The notes under the pieces were generated by a model. That model was not told the DNA's origin. It saw only the letters and a list, made by a program, of their open reading frames with translations, and searched no databases. DNA of 41,160 nt from Affinirhizobium straminoryzae (GTDB taxonomy: Bacteria > Pseudomonadota > Alphaproteobacteria > Rhizobiales > Rhizobiaceae): the NCBI RefSeq assembly GCF_007004135.1, contig NZ_VJMG01000064.1:1-41160 (forward strand), given 5' to 3'. Each line of letters opens with the position of its first letter. Position 1 is the stretch's first letter. Shown piece after piece: positions 32,418-40,984 of the stretch. The translations under genes were made by a program, and so were the position numbers.

Positions 32418-33245
32418 ATGTCGCCAAAGACCTTCTTCATCACGGGAGCGAATTCGGGCTTCGGGCTGGCGATTGCCACCGCAGCAATCGAAGCCGGTCA
32501 CAAGGTCATCGGGACCATCCGCTCCGAAGCGTCGCGTGATAGGTTGTCAAAGACGCTGCCGACACTCCACCCGGTCCTCTGTGACGTCACCGATTTCGAT
32601 CGCATTCCGGATGTGGTTCAGCAGGCGGAGGAAGAACACGGTCCAGTCGGCGTACTGATCAACAACGCAGGATACGGGCACGAGGGTGTGCTTGAGGAAT
32701 CGCCCATCGAGGAGATGCGCCGCCAGTTCGACGTTAACGTGTTCGGCGCCGTCGCGGTGGCCAAGGCGTTTCTTCCGAGGTTCCGTGAGCGCCGCCGCGG
32801 CTTTATCGTCAACGTCACGTCGATGGGCGGCATGATCACCATGCCCGGCATCGCCTATTACTGCGGCAGCAAGTTCGCACTGCAGGGCATTTCCGAAGTC
32901 ATGCGTTCTGAAATGGCGCCGTTCGGCGTCCACGTCACGACGCTCTGCCCGGGCTCATTTCGAACAGACTGGGCAGGTCGTTCCATGATCCGAACCGAGC
33001 GTTCCATTGCGGACTACGACAGCCTTTTCGATCCGATCCGCGAGGCGCGTCAGGCGGTCAGCGGCAAGCAACTCGGTAATCCGCAAAAGCTGGCCGCGGC
33101 GGTTCTAACCCTCATCGAGTTCGACAATCCTCCGCCGCAACTGCTTCTTGGTAGCGATGCGCTCAGGCACGTGACGGCACGGATTGAGCGTTTGCAACAC
33201 GAAATCGACGCGTGGAAAGCGCTAACCGTCTCTACTGACGGCTAG
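32418..33245 (+). CDS. Short-chain dehydrogenase/reductase (SDR)
   Basis: 275 residues. AAGGAG sits 9 bases before the ATG at 32418, which decides the start over the longer open frame beginning at 32295. Motifs: TGANSGFG for NAD(P) binding, 'IGTIRSE' with an arginine favouring NADP(H), 'LCDVTDFD', NNAGYG, the catalytic serine in 'VTSMGG', and YxxxK in 'YYCGSKFAL'. The C-terminal extension ('ERLQHEIDAWKAL') is common in this subgroup. It resembles the SDR at 29587 in both sequence style and setting: each lies divergent from an AraC-family gene. The substrate is unknown. Confidence 0.92.
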   Translation: MSPKTFFITGANSGFGLAIATAAIEAGHKVIGTIRSEASRDRLSKTLPTLHPVLCDVTDFDRIPDVVQQAEEEHGPVGVLINNAGYGHEGVLEESPIEEMRRQFDVNVFGAVAVAKAFLPRFRERRRGFIVNVTSMGGMITMPGIAYYCGSKFALQGISEVMRSEMAPFGVHVTTLCPGSFRTDWAGRSMIRTERSIADYDSLFDPIREARQAVSGKQLGNPQKLAAAVLTLIEFDNPPPQLLLGSDALRHVTARIERLQHEIDAWKALTVSTDG

Positions 33246-33475
33246 TGTATTTCCGGCTTTCACGGCACCTCCAGAGACCAAACCATTCCAAACCAACGCT
33301 CGTCCCGGAACGACAGGGAAGCGCGACGCTGATCCGGTGGTGCTGCAACAAAACGTTATATTCATGAAATGCTGCAGCAACACTCCTGCCTGCTTATGCG
33401 TCACGCCCCCTTATGCGCCATCTCCAGATTTGGCCCGGCAAGGTTGTGCGACCGTTCCGGAGCGAGAAGACGAAC

Positions 33476-34186
33476 ATGGATGCACTGCGACCAATCGTGC
33501 GAACGTTTCACAGGGCAATATTGATCCTAGGGATGAGCGCCCTCTGTGCGTCGTGCTCGACCAAACCTACCCTATACCGGGATCTGACCTCAAGCCGTCA
33601 ACTGCGCGCAACCAGCCCGCAGACCGATCAGCGCGTTGCTTTCAACACACACCTCGACCCGGGTGCCCTCAAGCTTTACGCTTCAGTTATCGTGGAGCCT
33701 GTTCGGATCTATCGGGGCAAAGACGGCCAGTTCGGAGATCTATCCGAACAGTCCAAGACAGAACTGGCCCGCTATGCCGACCAAGCTTTCAGACGCGAGC
33801 TGGCGCGCCAGCAACTCCTTGATGTGGAGCCAGGGAAAGATGCGTTGAGAATGCGCGTCACGCTGACCGGCGCGACAAGCAACGTCCCCGTACTCAGCAC
33901 CGCAACGAGAGTGACACCCGTCGGCTTTGCCATGAGCGGGCTTCGATCTGCTGCGGATAAAGAGGGTAATTTTTCCGGCGCTGTGATCTATGCGGTCGAA
34001 CTCTTCAATGCCGCTAACGGCAGGCTCGTCTATGCCTTCATAACAAGGGAGTACCCGAACGCGTTGAACATTACCGCAACGATACTCCCGTTAGACGCGG
34101 CCAAGGCTGGGATCGAGCGTGGGGCTTCGACAACTGCGACGGCTCTAAAATCACTGATGGGTACGCGCCGTCAATCTGATCCGTGA
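33476..34186 (+). CDS. DUF3313-family lipoprotein
   Basis: 236 residues from the ATG at 33476; an ATG at 33413 is in frame but would put a charged 21-residue extension before the signal. The N-terminus has a short basic region (DALRPIVRTFHR), a hydrophobic stretch (AILILGMSAL) and a lipobox-like CASC, so the cysteine in 'ASCSTKPTL' is probably lipidated and the protein anchored to the membrane on the periplasmic side. The body matches the DUF3313 pattern: 'LKLYASVIVEPVRIYRG', 'ALRMRVTLTGATSNVP' and 'GAVIYAVELFNAANGRLVYAFITREYP'. The role of the family is not known. It converges on the histidine kinase gene downstream. Confidence 0.82.
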   Translation: MDALRPIVRTFHRAILILGMSALCASCSTKPTLYRDLTSSRQLRATSPQTDQRVAFNTHLDPGALKLYASVIVEPVRIYRGKDGQFGDLSEQSKTELARYADQAFRRELARQQLLDVEPGKDALRMRVTLTGATSNVPVLSTATRVTPVGFAMSGLRSAADKEGNFSGAVIYAVELFNAANGRLVYAFITREYPNALNITATILPLDAAKAGIERGASTTATALKSLMGTRRQSDP

Positions 34187-34224
34187 TCACAAGCATGATC
34201 AGTAACCTGTAAAAATCACGGCAT

Positions 34225-35574
34225 CTAATATTCGTATATCGGGATCCGAACCTCGATCCGTGCACCGCCGCTCTTCGCCGTCCCAATCGACAGATCGCCT
34301 CCATGCGCCTGGGCGAGATTTTTGGCGATGGCGAGCCCCAGCCCTGCGCCACCGGTGTCGCGATTGCGGGACGCCTCCCCGCGAACAAAGGGCTCGGTCA
34401 GAAGATTGGCCAGGTCGGAGGGGATGCCGGGACCATCATCTTCGACCCTGAGTACCGCAAACCCGGCATCAACCATGACCGAAACACGGGCTGATCCCGC
34501 GTATTTGACGGCATTGTCGATCAGGTTGCCGACCACCCGTCTCAGCGACAGCGGATCGCCCAGGATGAAAGTATGTCCACCCGCCGGAGGCAGAAAGCGG
34601 ACATCAGCCCCTGCCTTTTGCCTTTCGCTCGCTTCGCTGCGTGCAAGAGGCGTGAGATCAAGGAGTTCCTGCGGCAGATCACCCGCTCCGATCCGGGCGG
34701 CGAGTAGCGCATCGTCGAGCATGTGGATCATGTCCGTAATGTCTCGGATCGCGCGCTCCCTCTTGTCCTGATCGGGTATGGCATCGATCTTGAGCCGTAA
34801 ACGCGTCGCGAAGGTGCGGACATCGTGCGAAATGCCGGCGATCATTGCCAGTCTGGATCGCATCAACTGCGACAGCCGGTGTTGCATCTGATCGAAAGCC
34901 GTCACCAGGGCCTTGATCTCGGCACTTCGCCCCTTGGTATCGGGAAGCCTGGTCGTCTCGCCGTTCAGATCGATGTGATCGACGGCGCGCGCCAGCTCAC
35001 CCAGCGGTCTGATCTCGCGGAAGAGAATAAGCAGCGCTCCGAGAGCTGCGATGCTTCCGAGAAGTCCGGCGCCGAGGCCGATCGGTAGTCCGAACGGTGT
35101 GGCGATAACGGGCGATGTGTTTGTTATGATCAGCATTTCGCCCGTGCGCATGCCAATTCGGAATTCGAACGTCGACCTGTCGTTCCAGGGAAAATGGGGA
35201 ATGTCGCGTTGCGCCCGAGATGCGGCGAAGCGAGCAACGGCGAAGGTCCGGTCGCCAAGGCGACTGCGATAGGGCCCGGCAAGCTCGTTGCTTACGGTTC
35301 CGGACGCATTGCCGGATGCCATTTTCTCGGAAGGCGCAGTGATGCGCAGGGACAGGATCGGCGTATTGAGTGCTGCAAGGATACCTGGCCGTTGATGGGG
35401 AGGGGCGTTTTCCAGCGCCTCGACGACGGCAGCCAGTCGGTCGGGTGACGGTCGAAAACTCTGCTCCTCCCAATCCTTGCCGAGGTAGGAACTCATCACC
35501 ATGATCAGCCAGACGATCAGTATGAGAACGATGACGATGGCTGAGAGGCGTCGGGCAAGAGTGAGCGATGCCAC
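34225..35574 (-). CDS. Two-component sensor histidine kinase (EnvZ-like)
   Basis: 449 residues, starting at a GTG at 35574 whose G is shared with the TAG stop of the response-regulator gene. Membrane segments at about 11-29 and 162-185 enclose a periplasmic sensor of about 130 residues. A HAMP-like linker follows (REIRPLGELARAVDHIDLNG), then the dimerisation H-box with H250 in ISHDVRT. The ATPase domain has N-box 'NLIDNAVKYAG', G1 'DDGPGIP', F-box 'EPFVRG' and G2 'GGAGLGLAIAKNLAQAHGG'. Where most HDxRTP kinases have proline after the threonine, this one reads HDVRTFATRL, which may change phosphatase or autokinase balance. It pairs with the upstream OmpR-type regulator; the signal is unknown. 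Confidence 0.93.
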   Translation of the reverse strand: MASLTLARRLSAIVIVLILIVWLIMVMSSYLGKDWEEQSFRPSPDRLAAVVEALENAPPHQRPGILAALNTPILSLRITAPSEKMASGNASGTVSNELAGPYRSRLGDRTFAVARFAASRAQRDIPHFPWNDRSTFEFRIGMRTGEMLIITNTSPVIATPFGLPIGLGAGLLGSIAALGALLILFREIRPLGELARAVDHIDLNGETTRLPDTKGRSAEIKALVTAFDQMQHRLSQLMRSRLAMIAGISHDVRTFATRLRLKIDAIPDQDKRERAIRDITDMIHMLDDALLAARIGAGDLPQELLDLTPLARSEASERQKAGADVRFLPPAGGHTFILGDPLSLRRVVGNLIDNAVKYAGSARVSVMVDAGFAVLRVEDDGPGIPSDLANLLTEPFVRGEASRNRDTGGAGLGLAIAKNLAQAHGGDLSIGTAKSGGARIEVRIPIYEY

Positions 35575-36296
35575 TACGGCACCTGCTGAACGAGCGCAGT
35601 GAACAGATATCCCCCGTTTCGCACCGTGTTGATCAGGTTGGAGCCGGGGCTCGCCGTCTCGATTTTTTTCCGCAACCGGGAGATCAGCACGTCGACGGTG
35701 CGATCGAATGGCTCGGCCGAGCGCCCGCGTGTCCAGTCCAGGATTTGGTCGCGTGTCAGAACACGGCGAGGCCGATTGAGAAAACAGGCAAGCAGATCGA
35801 ACTCCGCGCTGGTCAGGATCAGGGCGACACCCTGATTGTCGCTCACCTGGCGCGCGTCGAGGTCGACGACGAAATTATCGAAGCTAAGTCGGCGTGACGG
35901 GGCGCTGACGATCGGGCTGTGCATGTTGACGCGGCGCAAAAGCGCCCTGATGCGGGCGGTCAGTTCGCGTGGACTGAACGGTTTTACAAGATAATCATCG
36001 GCCCCCACCTCCAGTCCGACAACGCGATCGATCTCGTCCCCCTTGGCCGTCAGCATCAGGATTGGCACGGTATTATTCGTTCGCAACCGGCGGCAGATGG
36101 AAAGGCCATCCTCTCCCGGCAACATGAGATCAAGGATGACGAGGTCGGGAATGGTCCTGGTGAGTGCGTCGTCCATCTCGCGACCGTCGCTGGTCTGGAT
36201 GACGACAAAACCTTCTGCAGCGAGAAGTTCCGCCAAGAGAGTGCGGATCTCGATATCGTCTTCAACAATCAGGATCGATGGGCTGGGCGTCTGCAT
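35574..36296 (-). CDS. OmpR-family two-component response regulator
   Basis: 240 residues. The receiver domain has the acidic pocket E12-D13, phosphoacceptor D56 in 'LVILDLMLPGEDG', the conserved Thr in 'ILMLTAKGDE' and Lys in 'DDYLVKPF'. Residues about 140-232 are the OmpR winged helix: 'LSFDNFVVDLDARQV', 'LTSAEFDLLACFLNRPRRVLTRDQIL' and 'RTVDVLISRLRKKIE...INTVRNGGYLF'. The histidine kinase gene follows with a one-base overlap, so the two are made together. It is divergent from the secreted SH3b gene at 36541, across a 244-base spacer with a hairpin and AAC-rich repeats that could be its binding sites (inference). Confidence 0.95.
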   Translation of the reverse strand: MQTPSPSILIVEDDIEIRTLLAELLAAEGFVVIQTSDGREMDDALTRTIPDLVILDLMLPGEDGLSICRRLRTNNTVPILMLTAKGDEIDRVVGLEVGADDYLVKPFSPRELTARIRALLRRVNMHSPIVSAPSRRLSFDNFVVDLDARQVSDNQGVALILTSAEFDLLACFLNRPRRVLTRDQILDWTRGRSAEPFDRTVDVLISRLRKKIETASPGSNLINTVRNGGYLFTALVQQVP

Positions 36297-36321
36297 GTGC
36301 CCAGTTTTGTTGGGACAGTTG

Positions 36322-36342
36322 CGAAAGGCAAGCAGCCTTTCG
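36322..36342. promoter_or_regulatory. Hairpin with following T-run in the response-regulator leader
   Basis: CGAAAGGC and GCCTTTCG are perfect 8-base arms around AAGCA, followed on the plus strand by GATTTTTA. It looks like a plus-strand rho-independent terminator, yet no plus-strand gene ends here. It lies 26 bases before the response-regulator ATG, so it may act as an operator, a leader hairpin or a stop for antisense transcripts. Further right, at about 36352-36390, several AAC-type repeats (ACAAAC, TAACAAAC, GAAACAAAAC) could be OmpR-type binding sites. Confidence 0.5.
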
Positions 36343-36540
36343 GATTTTTACAAACGCTTGCACCCCGTTAACAAACTGAAACAAAACGACATGCCCGGTT
36401 CAAAGGCGGTTTACGGCGGACCTCTACATCTCCGCATGTCGATCGTCGGCCCGAAGGCTGACATCAACAGGCGCCGGCCCGCAGTTTGGTCTGCTTTAGC
36501 GCGTCGAGCCGCCGGGTGCTGGTTAATCAGGAGAATGTTG

Positions 36541-37143
36541 ATGCGGAACTGGAAAGAAACATCGCTTGGTCTGGTCGCGGGATTTGCCGCCATGGTCGGC
36601 ACCATGATGCCTGATCCAGCTTCGGCCGCCATGTCCGCGGTCGCGGTGACGAGTGTCAATATGCGGGCAGGTCCAAGTACAGCCTATCCGATTGTCGTCG
36701 GGCTTCCATCCCAGGCAGCCCTCACGGTCTACGGGTGTACGGCGAATACCACATGGTGCGACGTGTCCTGGGGACGAGAGCGCGGGTGGGTTTCGGCGAG
36801 TTATGTGCAGGTATTCTATCGTGGCACTCCGACGGTAGTGACGCCGGTGGTCGCTCCGGTCGTGGGCATCACTGTCGTCAGCTTCAACCAGACCTATTGG
36901 AACTCCTATTACGTCGGCCGCCCCTGGTACGGCCAGTGGAATGCCTATTATCTTCCTGCAGCACCCCCGCCCCGTGGTGGCGCGGTTGCCGGCTGCAGCG
37001 ATCGCGGCTGCGGTGCTGCGGTTGTGAGACCGGGCCATGTCGCCTTCGGCCATTGCACTGATGGGACCTGCAGCGGCACCTCAATCAATCGCGGGCCCTT
37101 CGGCAACGTCCGGGTCCGTCATGGCTCATTCTCCCGCGACTGA
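36541..37143 (+). CDS. Secreted SH3b-domain protein
   Basis: 200 residues from the ATG at 36541, with AGGAG 7 bases upstream; an ATG two codons earlier is possible. A signal peptide is evident: RNWK, a hydrophobic stretch, then 'PASAAM' as cleavage-like site near residue 30. Residues about 33-95 match a bacterial SH3 (SH3b) domain: 'AVTSVNMRAGPSTAYPIVVGLP', 'VYGCTANTTWCDVSW', 'GWVSASYVQVFY'. The rest is Gly/Pro/Tyr-rich with a cysteine-rich tail and no known fold. SH3b domains bind cell-wall or other surface ligands. It is divergent from the two-component genes and precedes another small secreted protein gene, so both may be targets of that pair (inference). Confidence 0.87.
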   Translation: MRNWKETSLGLVAGFAAMVGTMMPDPASAAMSAVAVTSVNMRAGPSTAYPIVVGLPSQAALTVYGCTANTTWCDVSWGRERGWVSASYVQVFYRGTPTVVTPVVAPVVGITVVSFNQTYWNSYYVGRPWYGQWNAYYLPAAPPPRGGAVAGCSDRGCGAAVVRPGHVAFGHCTDGTCSGTSINRGPFGNVRVRHGSFSRD

Positions 37144-37180
37144 CAGCTCTCGCCAGCCCGCCCAACTTAAGAGTGGTAAC

Positions 37181-37426
37181 ATGAACAAATACGCATTGGC
37201 CCTTGTCCTTTCTCTGGCGGCTGCTTCAAGCGTCTCGGCTCAGCAGCTCTCTATGTCTCAGAAATTGCGGATCCGGGAGGATTGCGGTGATGACTTCCGG
37301 AAGCTTTGCCCCGGTCTGCGCCCAGGGGGCGGTCAACTGATGGGCTGCGTCCAGAGCAAAAAGGACCAACTCTCAAAGACTTGCTCGGAGACACTCGCAA
37401 AGCTGGCGCCAAAGAAGCCGGATTAG
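37181..37426 (+). CDS. Small secreted cysteine-rich repeat protein
   Basis: 81 residues from the ATG at 37181; the longer open frame upstream overlaps the SH3b gene and is not used. The N-terminus is a clear signal peptide (NKYALALVLSLAAASSVSAQQ) with a cleavage site after 'VSA'. The mature part of about 60 residues has four cysteines at about 35, 43, 56 and 68 in the pattern 'EDCGDDFRKLCPG...GQLMGCVQ...LSKTCSETL', typical of the cysteine-rich (GLG1-like) repeat found in short rhizobial periplasmic proteins. The four cysteines probably form two disulphides. Function unknown. It lies 37 bases after the SH3b gene. Confidence 0.85.
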   Translation: MNKYALALVLSLAAASSVSAQQLSMSQKLRIREDCGDDFRKLCPGLRPGGGQLMGCVQSKKDQLSKTCSETLAKLAPKKPD

Positions 37427-37652
37427 CTTCGTTTCCGCTCGCCACCGCCGCCCCCGACGAGTGGCCACTGCGCCTGACGGCGGCCCCCGCCGTCCGCCAG
37501 GCGCTCGATCTCATGCTTATGCCATCCGTTCTTAGGTCGCCGCTCTTTTTCCGACGCCCACTGCGATAGCGATCATGCCGATGCATCAAGGCGAGGCGCC
37601 ATGATCATACAATTGTCTGGAGTGTAGTTTCTTGCATCCAAGTATAGCCAAC

Positions 37653-38975
37653 ATGTCGGGGAAAAAGGACTCCCAGGGTGAGGACGTCACCCCTCAACGA
37701 ACGGGTGAACCTGACGACAAAAAGACTGTCAGTCCGATGCCGTTGGCCTCGATCGCTCCTATCGGAGATCGATCCCGAGAAACTTCGAAGCCCGAGGGCG
37801 CCGTCCGGCCTCCTTCTGCGCCACGTCGGCCAGGCAGAACGGTAGTGTTGCTTGCCGTCGGCCTCCTCGCGATAACTGCAATTCTGCTGTCTATCCGCTA
37901 TCTGGTGCCCAAGCCTGCAAAGTTGATGCCAGTGGGTACGGGCTTTTTCCAAGCGGAGTTAAAAGGCCCCGGCACCTTGGACGCGATCAACAAGGCCAAT
38001 GTCAGTTCCAGTTTGCAAGGCGTGATCACGGCTCTGCATGTCGATCGCAATGACGTGTTGCGCAAGGGGGAGATCATCGCCGAGATCAGCGCCGACGATT
38101 TGCGAGCCCAAATTGGCGTCGCGCGTGCTTCGCAAGAGGCGGCACGCAAGGCGGTGGAAGCAGCATATGCGGACAGCCGCCGTGCTGAGGCCACGCTTGC
38201 GAATGCCCGCTCGACACTTGCTCGCGAAATGGAGATGCAGCGCACCGGAGCGTCGTCGCGTTCAGCGCTGGAGGCGGCCCAAACCGCCGTCCAGCAGGGT
38301 GAGGCGGATCTATCCAAGGCGCAATCCTTTATCCGGCAGGCCGAAGCGCAAGAGGCTCAAGCCGCTGCAACGGTTGAAATGAACCAGGCACAATTGGACA
38401 AGTCCGTCATCCGGGCGCCGATCGATGGCGTTGTGGTTGCCCGAGACCTCAATCTCGGCGATGTCGTCTCACCTGGCACTGCAATCGTTGAACTTGTCGA
38501 TCCTTCAAGCATCGTGCTGACGGCCCGCTTTGATGAAAGCGCGATTGCTTCCCTGTCCCAAGGCCAAGGCGTAAAAATCACGTTCAATTCGCAAGGTGAG
38601 CTTCCTATCGACGGCAAAGTCCTCCGCATTGGGCGGGAGGTCGACACCGAGACGCGAGAGTTCACCGTCGACATCACGCCGCAGCGACTGCCATCGAATT
38701 GGGCGATTGGGCAGCGTAGTACTGCTGTTATCGCCATTGAGGGCAGGTCAGACGTCATTTCCGTTCCAGCTTCGGCAATTGTTCGAAAAGATGGGCATCC
38801 CGGGGTATGGGCGGTCGCTGGAGGCCGCGCTGCATGGCGGCCCGTGGAACTCGGATCGATTGGCGGAAACCTGGTTGAGGTACGCAGCGGTCTCAATAAG
38901 GGAGATGTCGTCATGACCGACCCGAAGCGGGTCTACGCCTTCATGCCTGTCGCGCGTTCGGAGTCTCGGCCATGA
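37653..38975 (+). CDS. HlyD/MacA-type periplasmic adaptor of an ABC exporter
   Basis: 440 residues from the ATG at 37653; a TTG at 37632 is also in frame. A cytoplasmic N-terminus of about 60 residues is unusually long for an adaptor. It is followed by one membrane segment (VVLLAVGLLAITAILLSI) and then the membrane-fusion-protein layout: half lipoyl 'GVITALHVDRNDVLRKGEIIAEI', a coiled coil rich in Ala/Glu ('SQEAARKAVEAAYADSRRAEATL...QAEAQEAQAAATVEMNQAQLDKS'), second half lipoyl 'IRAPIDGVVVARDLNLGDVVSPG', and beta-barrel 'ITFNSQGELPIDGKVLRI'. It should link the inner-membrane ABC permease to an outer-membrane channel, which is not encoded here. Its stop overlaps the permease start (ATGA). Confidence 0.92.
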   Translation: MSGKKDSQGEDVTPQRTGEPDDKKTVSPMPLASIAPIGDRSRETSKPEGAVRPPSAPRRPGRTVVLLAVGLLAITAILLSIRYLVPKPAKLMPVGTGFFQAELKGPGTLDAINKANVSSSLQGVITALHVDRNDVLRKGEIIAEISADDLRAQIGVARASQEAARKAVEAAYADSRRAEATLANARSTLAREMEMQRTGASSRSALEAAQTAVQQGEADLSKAQSFIRQAEAQEAQAAATVEMNQAQLDKSVIRAPIDGVVVARDLNLGDVVSPGTAIVELVDPSSIVLTARFDESAIASLSQGQGVKITFNSQGELPIDGKVLRIGREVDTETREFTVDITPQRLPSNWAIGQRSTAVIAIEGRSDVISVPASAIVRKDGHPGVWAVAGGRAAWRPVELGSIGGNLVEVRSGLNKGDVVMTDPKRVYAFMPVARSESRP

Positions 38976-40132
38976 ATATCGGTCTCAAGGACATCCGCCA
39001 CAACCTGGGACGTTTTTTGATGACCGCGGCCGGCGTGGCTTTTCTGGTTACCGCGTCTATCGGCATGATCGGTCTTTACAGGGGCATAGTTGCGGATGCC
39101 ATGGTGATTATTGACGGAATTGGCGCGGATCTGTGGGTGGTACAAGGGGGGCGGTCCGGCCCCTTTTCCGAAAGTTCTGCGATATCCTCCGAGATGGATC
39201 GCAGGGTTGAGAGCATTGCCGGCGTGGCGAGTGTCCGCCGCTTCGTGCAGATCAGCCAGCAATTTGCCTTTCGCGGTCGGCAGTTGCGCGCCTCCATTAC
39301 AGGGATCGATTATCCCAAGGACCGAGGGGAATGGGTGCCGCTGACAGCAGGTCGATATCTGGAAAACGGCCACTTCGAGGCCATTGCAGACGCAAGCATC
39401 GGGCTCGGTCTCGGTGACATAGTTCGGCTGGGACAGGACGATTACACGATCGTTGGCCTGGCGCACGGGATGGTCGACATGAGTGGTGACGGACTGCTTT
39501 TCGTGACCGTGAACGATGCCATGGCGATTGCCCAGCGTCGAACCAGTGAGGAGGTGCTGCTTGCCCGAAAGGAGCCAAACGCTGGCCGAACCGGGGCAGG
39601 CGGCAGTTCAGTGCAACAGGACAGCAAGATTGCCGCGACGCTGGTAACGCTGCAGCCGGCTGCCAACGAGATGGCCGTCCACGCAGCGATCATGGCCTGG
39701 GGAGATGCAAACGTTCTGAGCAAGGCTGATCAGGAAAGCCTGCTTCTGAACCAGAGGCTTTGGCGGCTGAGAGTGCAGATCCTCGCCTTCACCGCGGTCC
39801 TCATGCTGGTGATGGCGATCGTCGTTTCGCTGATCATCTATATGCTGACCATGGAAAAGCGTCATCAGATCGCCATGCTGAAGCTGATTGGCGCACGCAA
39901 CTCCGTCATTGTCAGCATGATTGCCCAGCAGTCCTATCTGATCGGGGCAGGCGGCTTGGTTCTCGGCCTTGGCTTGTCTCATCTGATCTTCCCCTACTTT
40001 CCGCGCAGGGTTGTGATTGATCTCCCTGACATCGGCATACTTGCGCTTGCCATGGCTGCTATTTGTGGGTTCGCCAGCCTGCTTGGCATTTCGAGGGCCC
40101 TCAAAGTTCGGGCGCAGGAAATCCTGTCATGA
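38972..40132 (+). CDS. FtsX/MacB-type ABC transporter permease (DevC-like)
   Basis: 386 residues. One membrane segment at about 14-34, a periplasmic MacB_PCD-type domain ('GADLWVVQGG', 'VASVRRF', 'GRQLRASITGID', 'ADASIGLGLGDIVRLGQ'), and three C-terminal membrane segments including 'LAFTAVLMLVMAIVVSLIIYML' and 'GILALAMAAICGFASLLGI', with the coupling motif 'EKRHQIAMLKLIGARNS' between them. This is the four-helix FtsX layout in which the periplasmic part transmits force rather than forming a channel. The start overlaps the adaptor stop and the stop overlaps the ATPase start (both ATGA). The adaptor-permease-ATPase order is that of cyanobacterial devBCA exporters. The substrate is unknown; a lipid or small peptide is possible. 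Confidence 0.92.
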   Translation: MNIGLKDIRHNLGRFLMTAAGVAFLVTASIGMIGLYRGIVADAMVIIDGIGADLWVVQGGRSGPFSESSAISSEMDRRVESIAGVASVRRFVQISQQFAFRGRQLRASITGIDYPKDRGEWVPLTAGRYLENGHFEAIADASIGLGLGDIVRLGQDDYTIVGLAHGMVDMSGDGLLFVTVNDAMAIAQRRTSEEVLLARKEPNAGRTGAGGSSVQQDSKIAATLVTLQPAANEMAVHAAIMAWGDANVLSKADQESLLLNQRLWRLRVQILAFTAVLMLVMAIVVSLIIYMLTMEKRHQIAMLKLIGARNSVIVSMIAQQSYLIGAGGLVLGLGLSHLIFPYFPRRVVIDLPDIGILALAMAAICGFASLLGISRALKVRAQEILS

Positions 40133-40872
40133 GCGAAAGCCCGATTCTCAGCGTTCGCAATGCGTCCAGACACTACCGCAGCGGCGAGACTGTGGTGCGT
40201 GCCCTCGATGGCGTCTCGTTCGATATCCACCCGGGCGAAGTCGTTGGCATCCTGGGGCCGAGTGGGTCGGGCAAAAGTACAATGCTGCTGATTGCCGGGC
40301 TCTTGGAGCCGCCCACGACCGGCGAAGTCTACATCCGCGAGCGGCTCGTTTCAGAGCCAGGTGCCGACCTCGACAGCCTCCGTGACTTCAGGCGCAACAA
40401 TATCGGTTTCGTTTTCCAGAAGGCCAATCTCATTCCGTTTCTGACGGCGGTGGAAAACGTGGCGCTGGCACTCGAGATCGACGATGTGCCTGCGCGGGCG
40501 GCGCGCGGCTATGCTTCGCACCTCCTCGGCAGTGTCGATCTCGCGCATCGCGTCGGCAATCTTCCGGCACGGCTGTCGGGAGGCGAGCAGCAACGCGTCG
40601 CCGTTGCGCGGGCGTTGGCAAATGATCCTGCCCTCATCCTTGCTGACGAGCCGACGGCAGCGCTCGACAGCGTGCGCGGACGGCAGGTGATCTCTCTGTT
40701 TCGGCAGATCGCCGATACGAGGCGTGCGGGCGTTGCGGTAGTCACCCATGATCCGCGTGTGCAGGACCTGTTTGATCGAACTATCGAACTTAGAGACGGT
40801 CGGGTCGTGTCCGAGAACGTCACCGCGCCTGTGACGAGCGACGGAGCTGCCACGACACGCAGCAGGACATGA
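40129..40872 (+). CDS. ABC transporter ATP-binding protein (MacB/LolD/DevA type)
   Basis: 247 residues from the ATG at 40129, which overlaps the permease stop. Walker A GPSGSGKS at 43-50, Q-loop 'GFVFQKANLIPFLT', signature LSGGEQQR at 149-156, Walker B 'LILADEPTAALD' with catalytic E174, and the H-loop in 'VVTHDPRV'. The Q-loop and signature wording are those of the MacB/LolD/DevA branch. It should bind the cytoplasmic face of the permease as a dimer and drive export with the HlyD-type adaptor. The tail ('NVTAPVTSDGAATTRSRT') is a short unstructured extension. Confidence 0.94.
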   Translation: MSESPILSVRNASRHYRSGETVVRALDGVSFDIHPGEVVGILGPSGSGKSTMLLIAGLLEPPTTGEVYIRERLVSEPGADLDSLRDFRRNNIGFVFQKANLIPFLTAVENVALALEIDDVPARAARGYASHLLGSVDLAHRVGNLPARLSGGEQQRVAVARALANDPALILADEPTAALDSVRGRQVISLFRQIADTRRAGVAVVTHDPRVQDLFDRTIELRDGRVVSENVTAPVTSDGAATTRSRT

Positions 40873-40984
40873 CAAGCAGCGCTTGCGAGGTCTTCAAGCA
40901 CTGATTGTTGGTTTGAGAACCAGTTCAGCCCATCGCCGGAAGGTGTTAGGCGTGAGCAACGCCGTCGTTCTCGAGAGGAGATGA

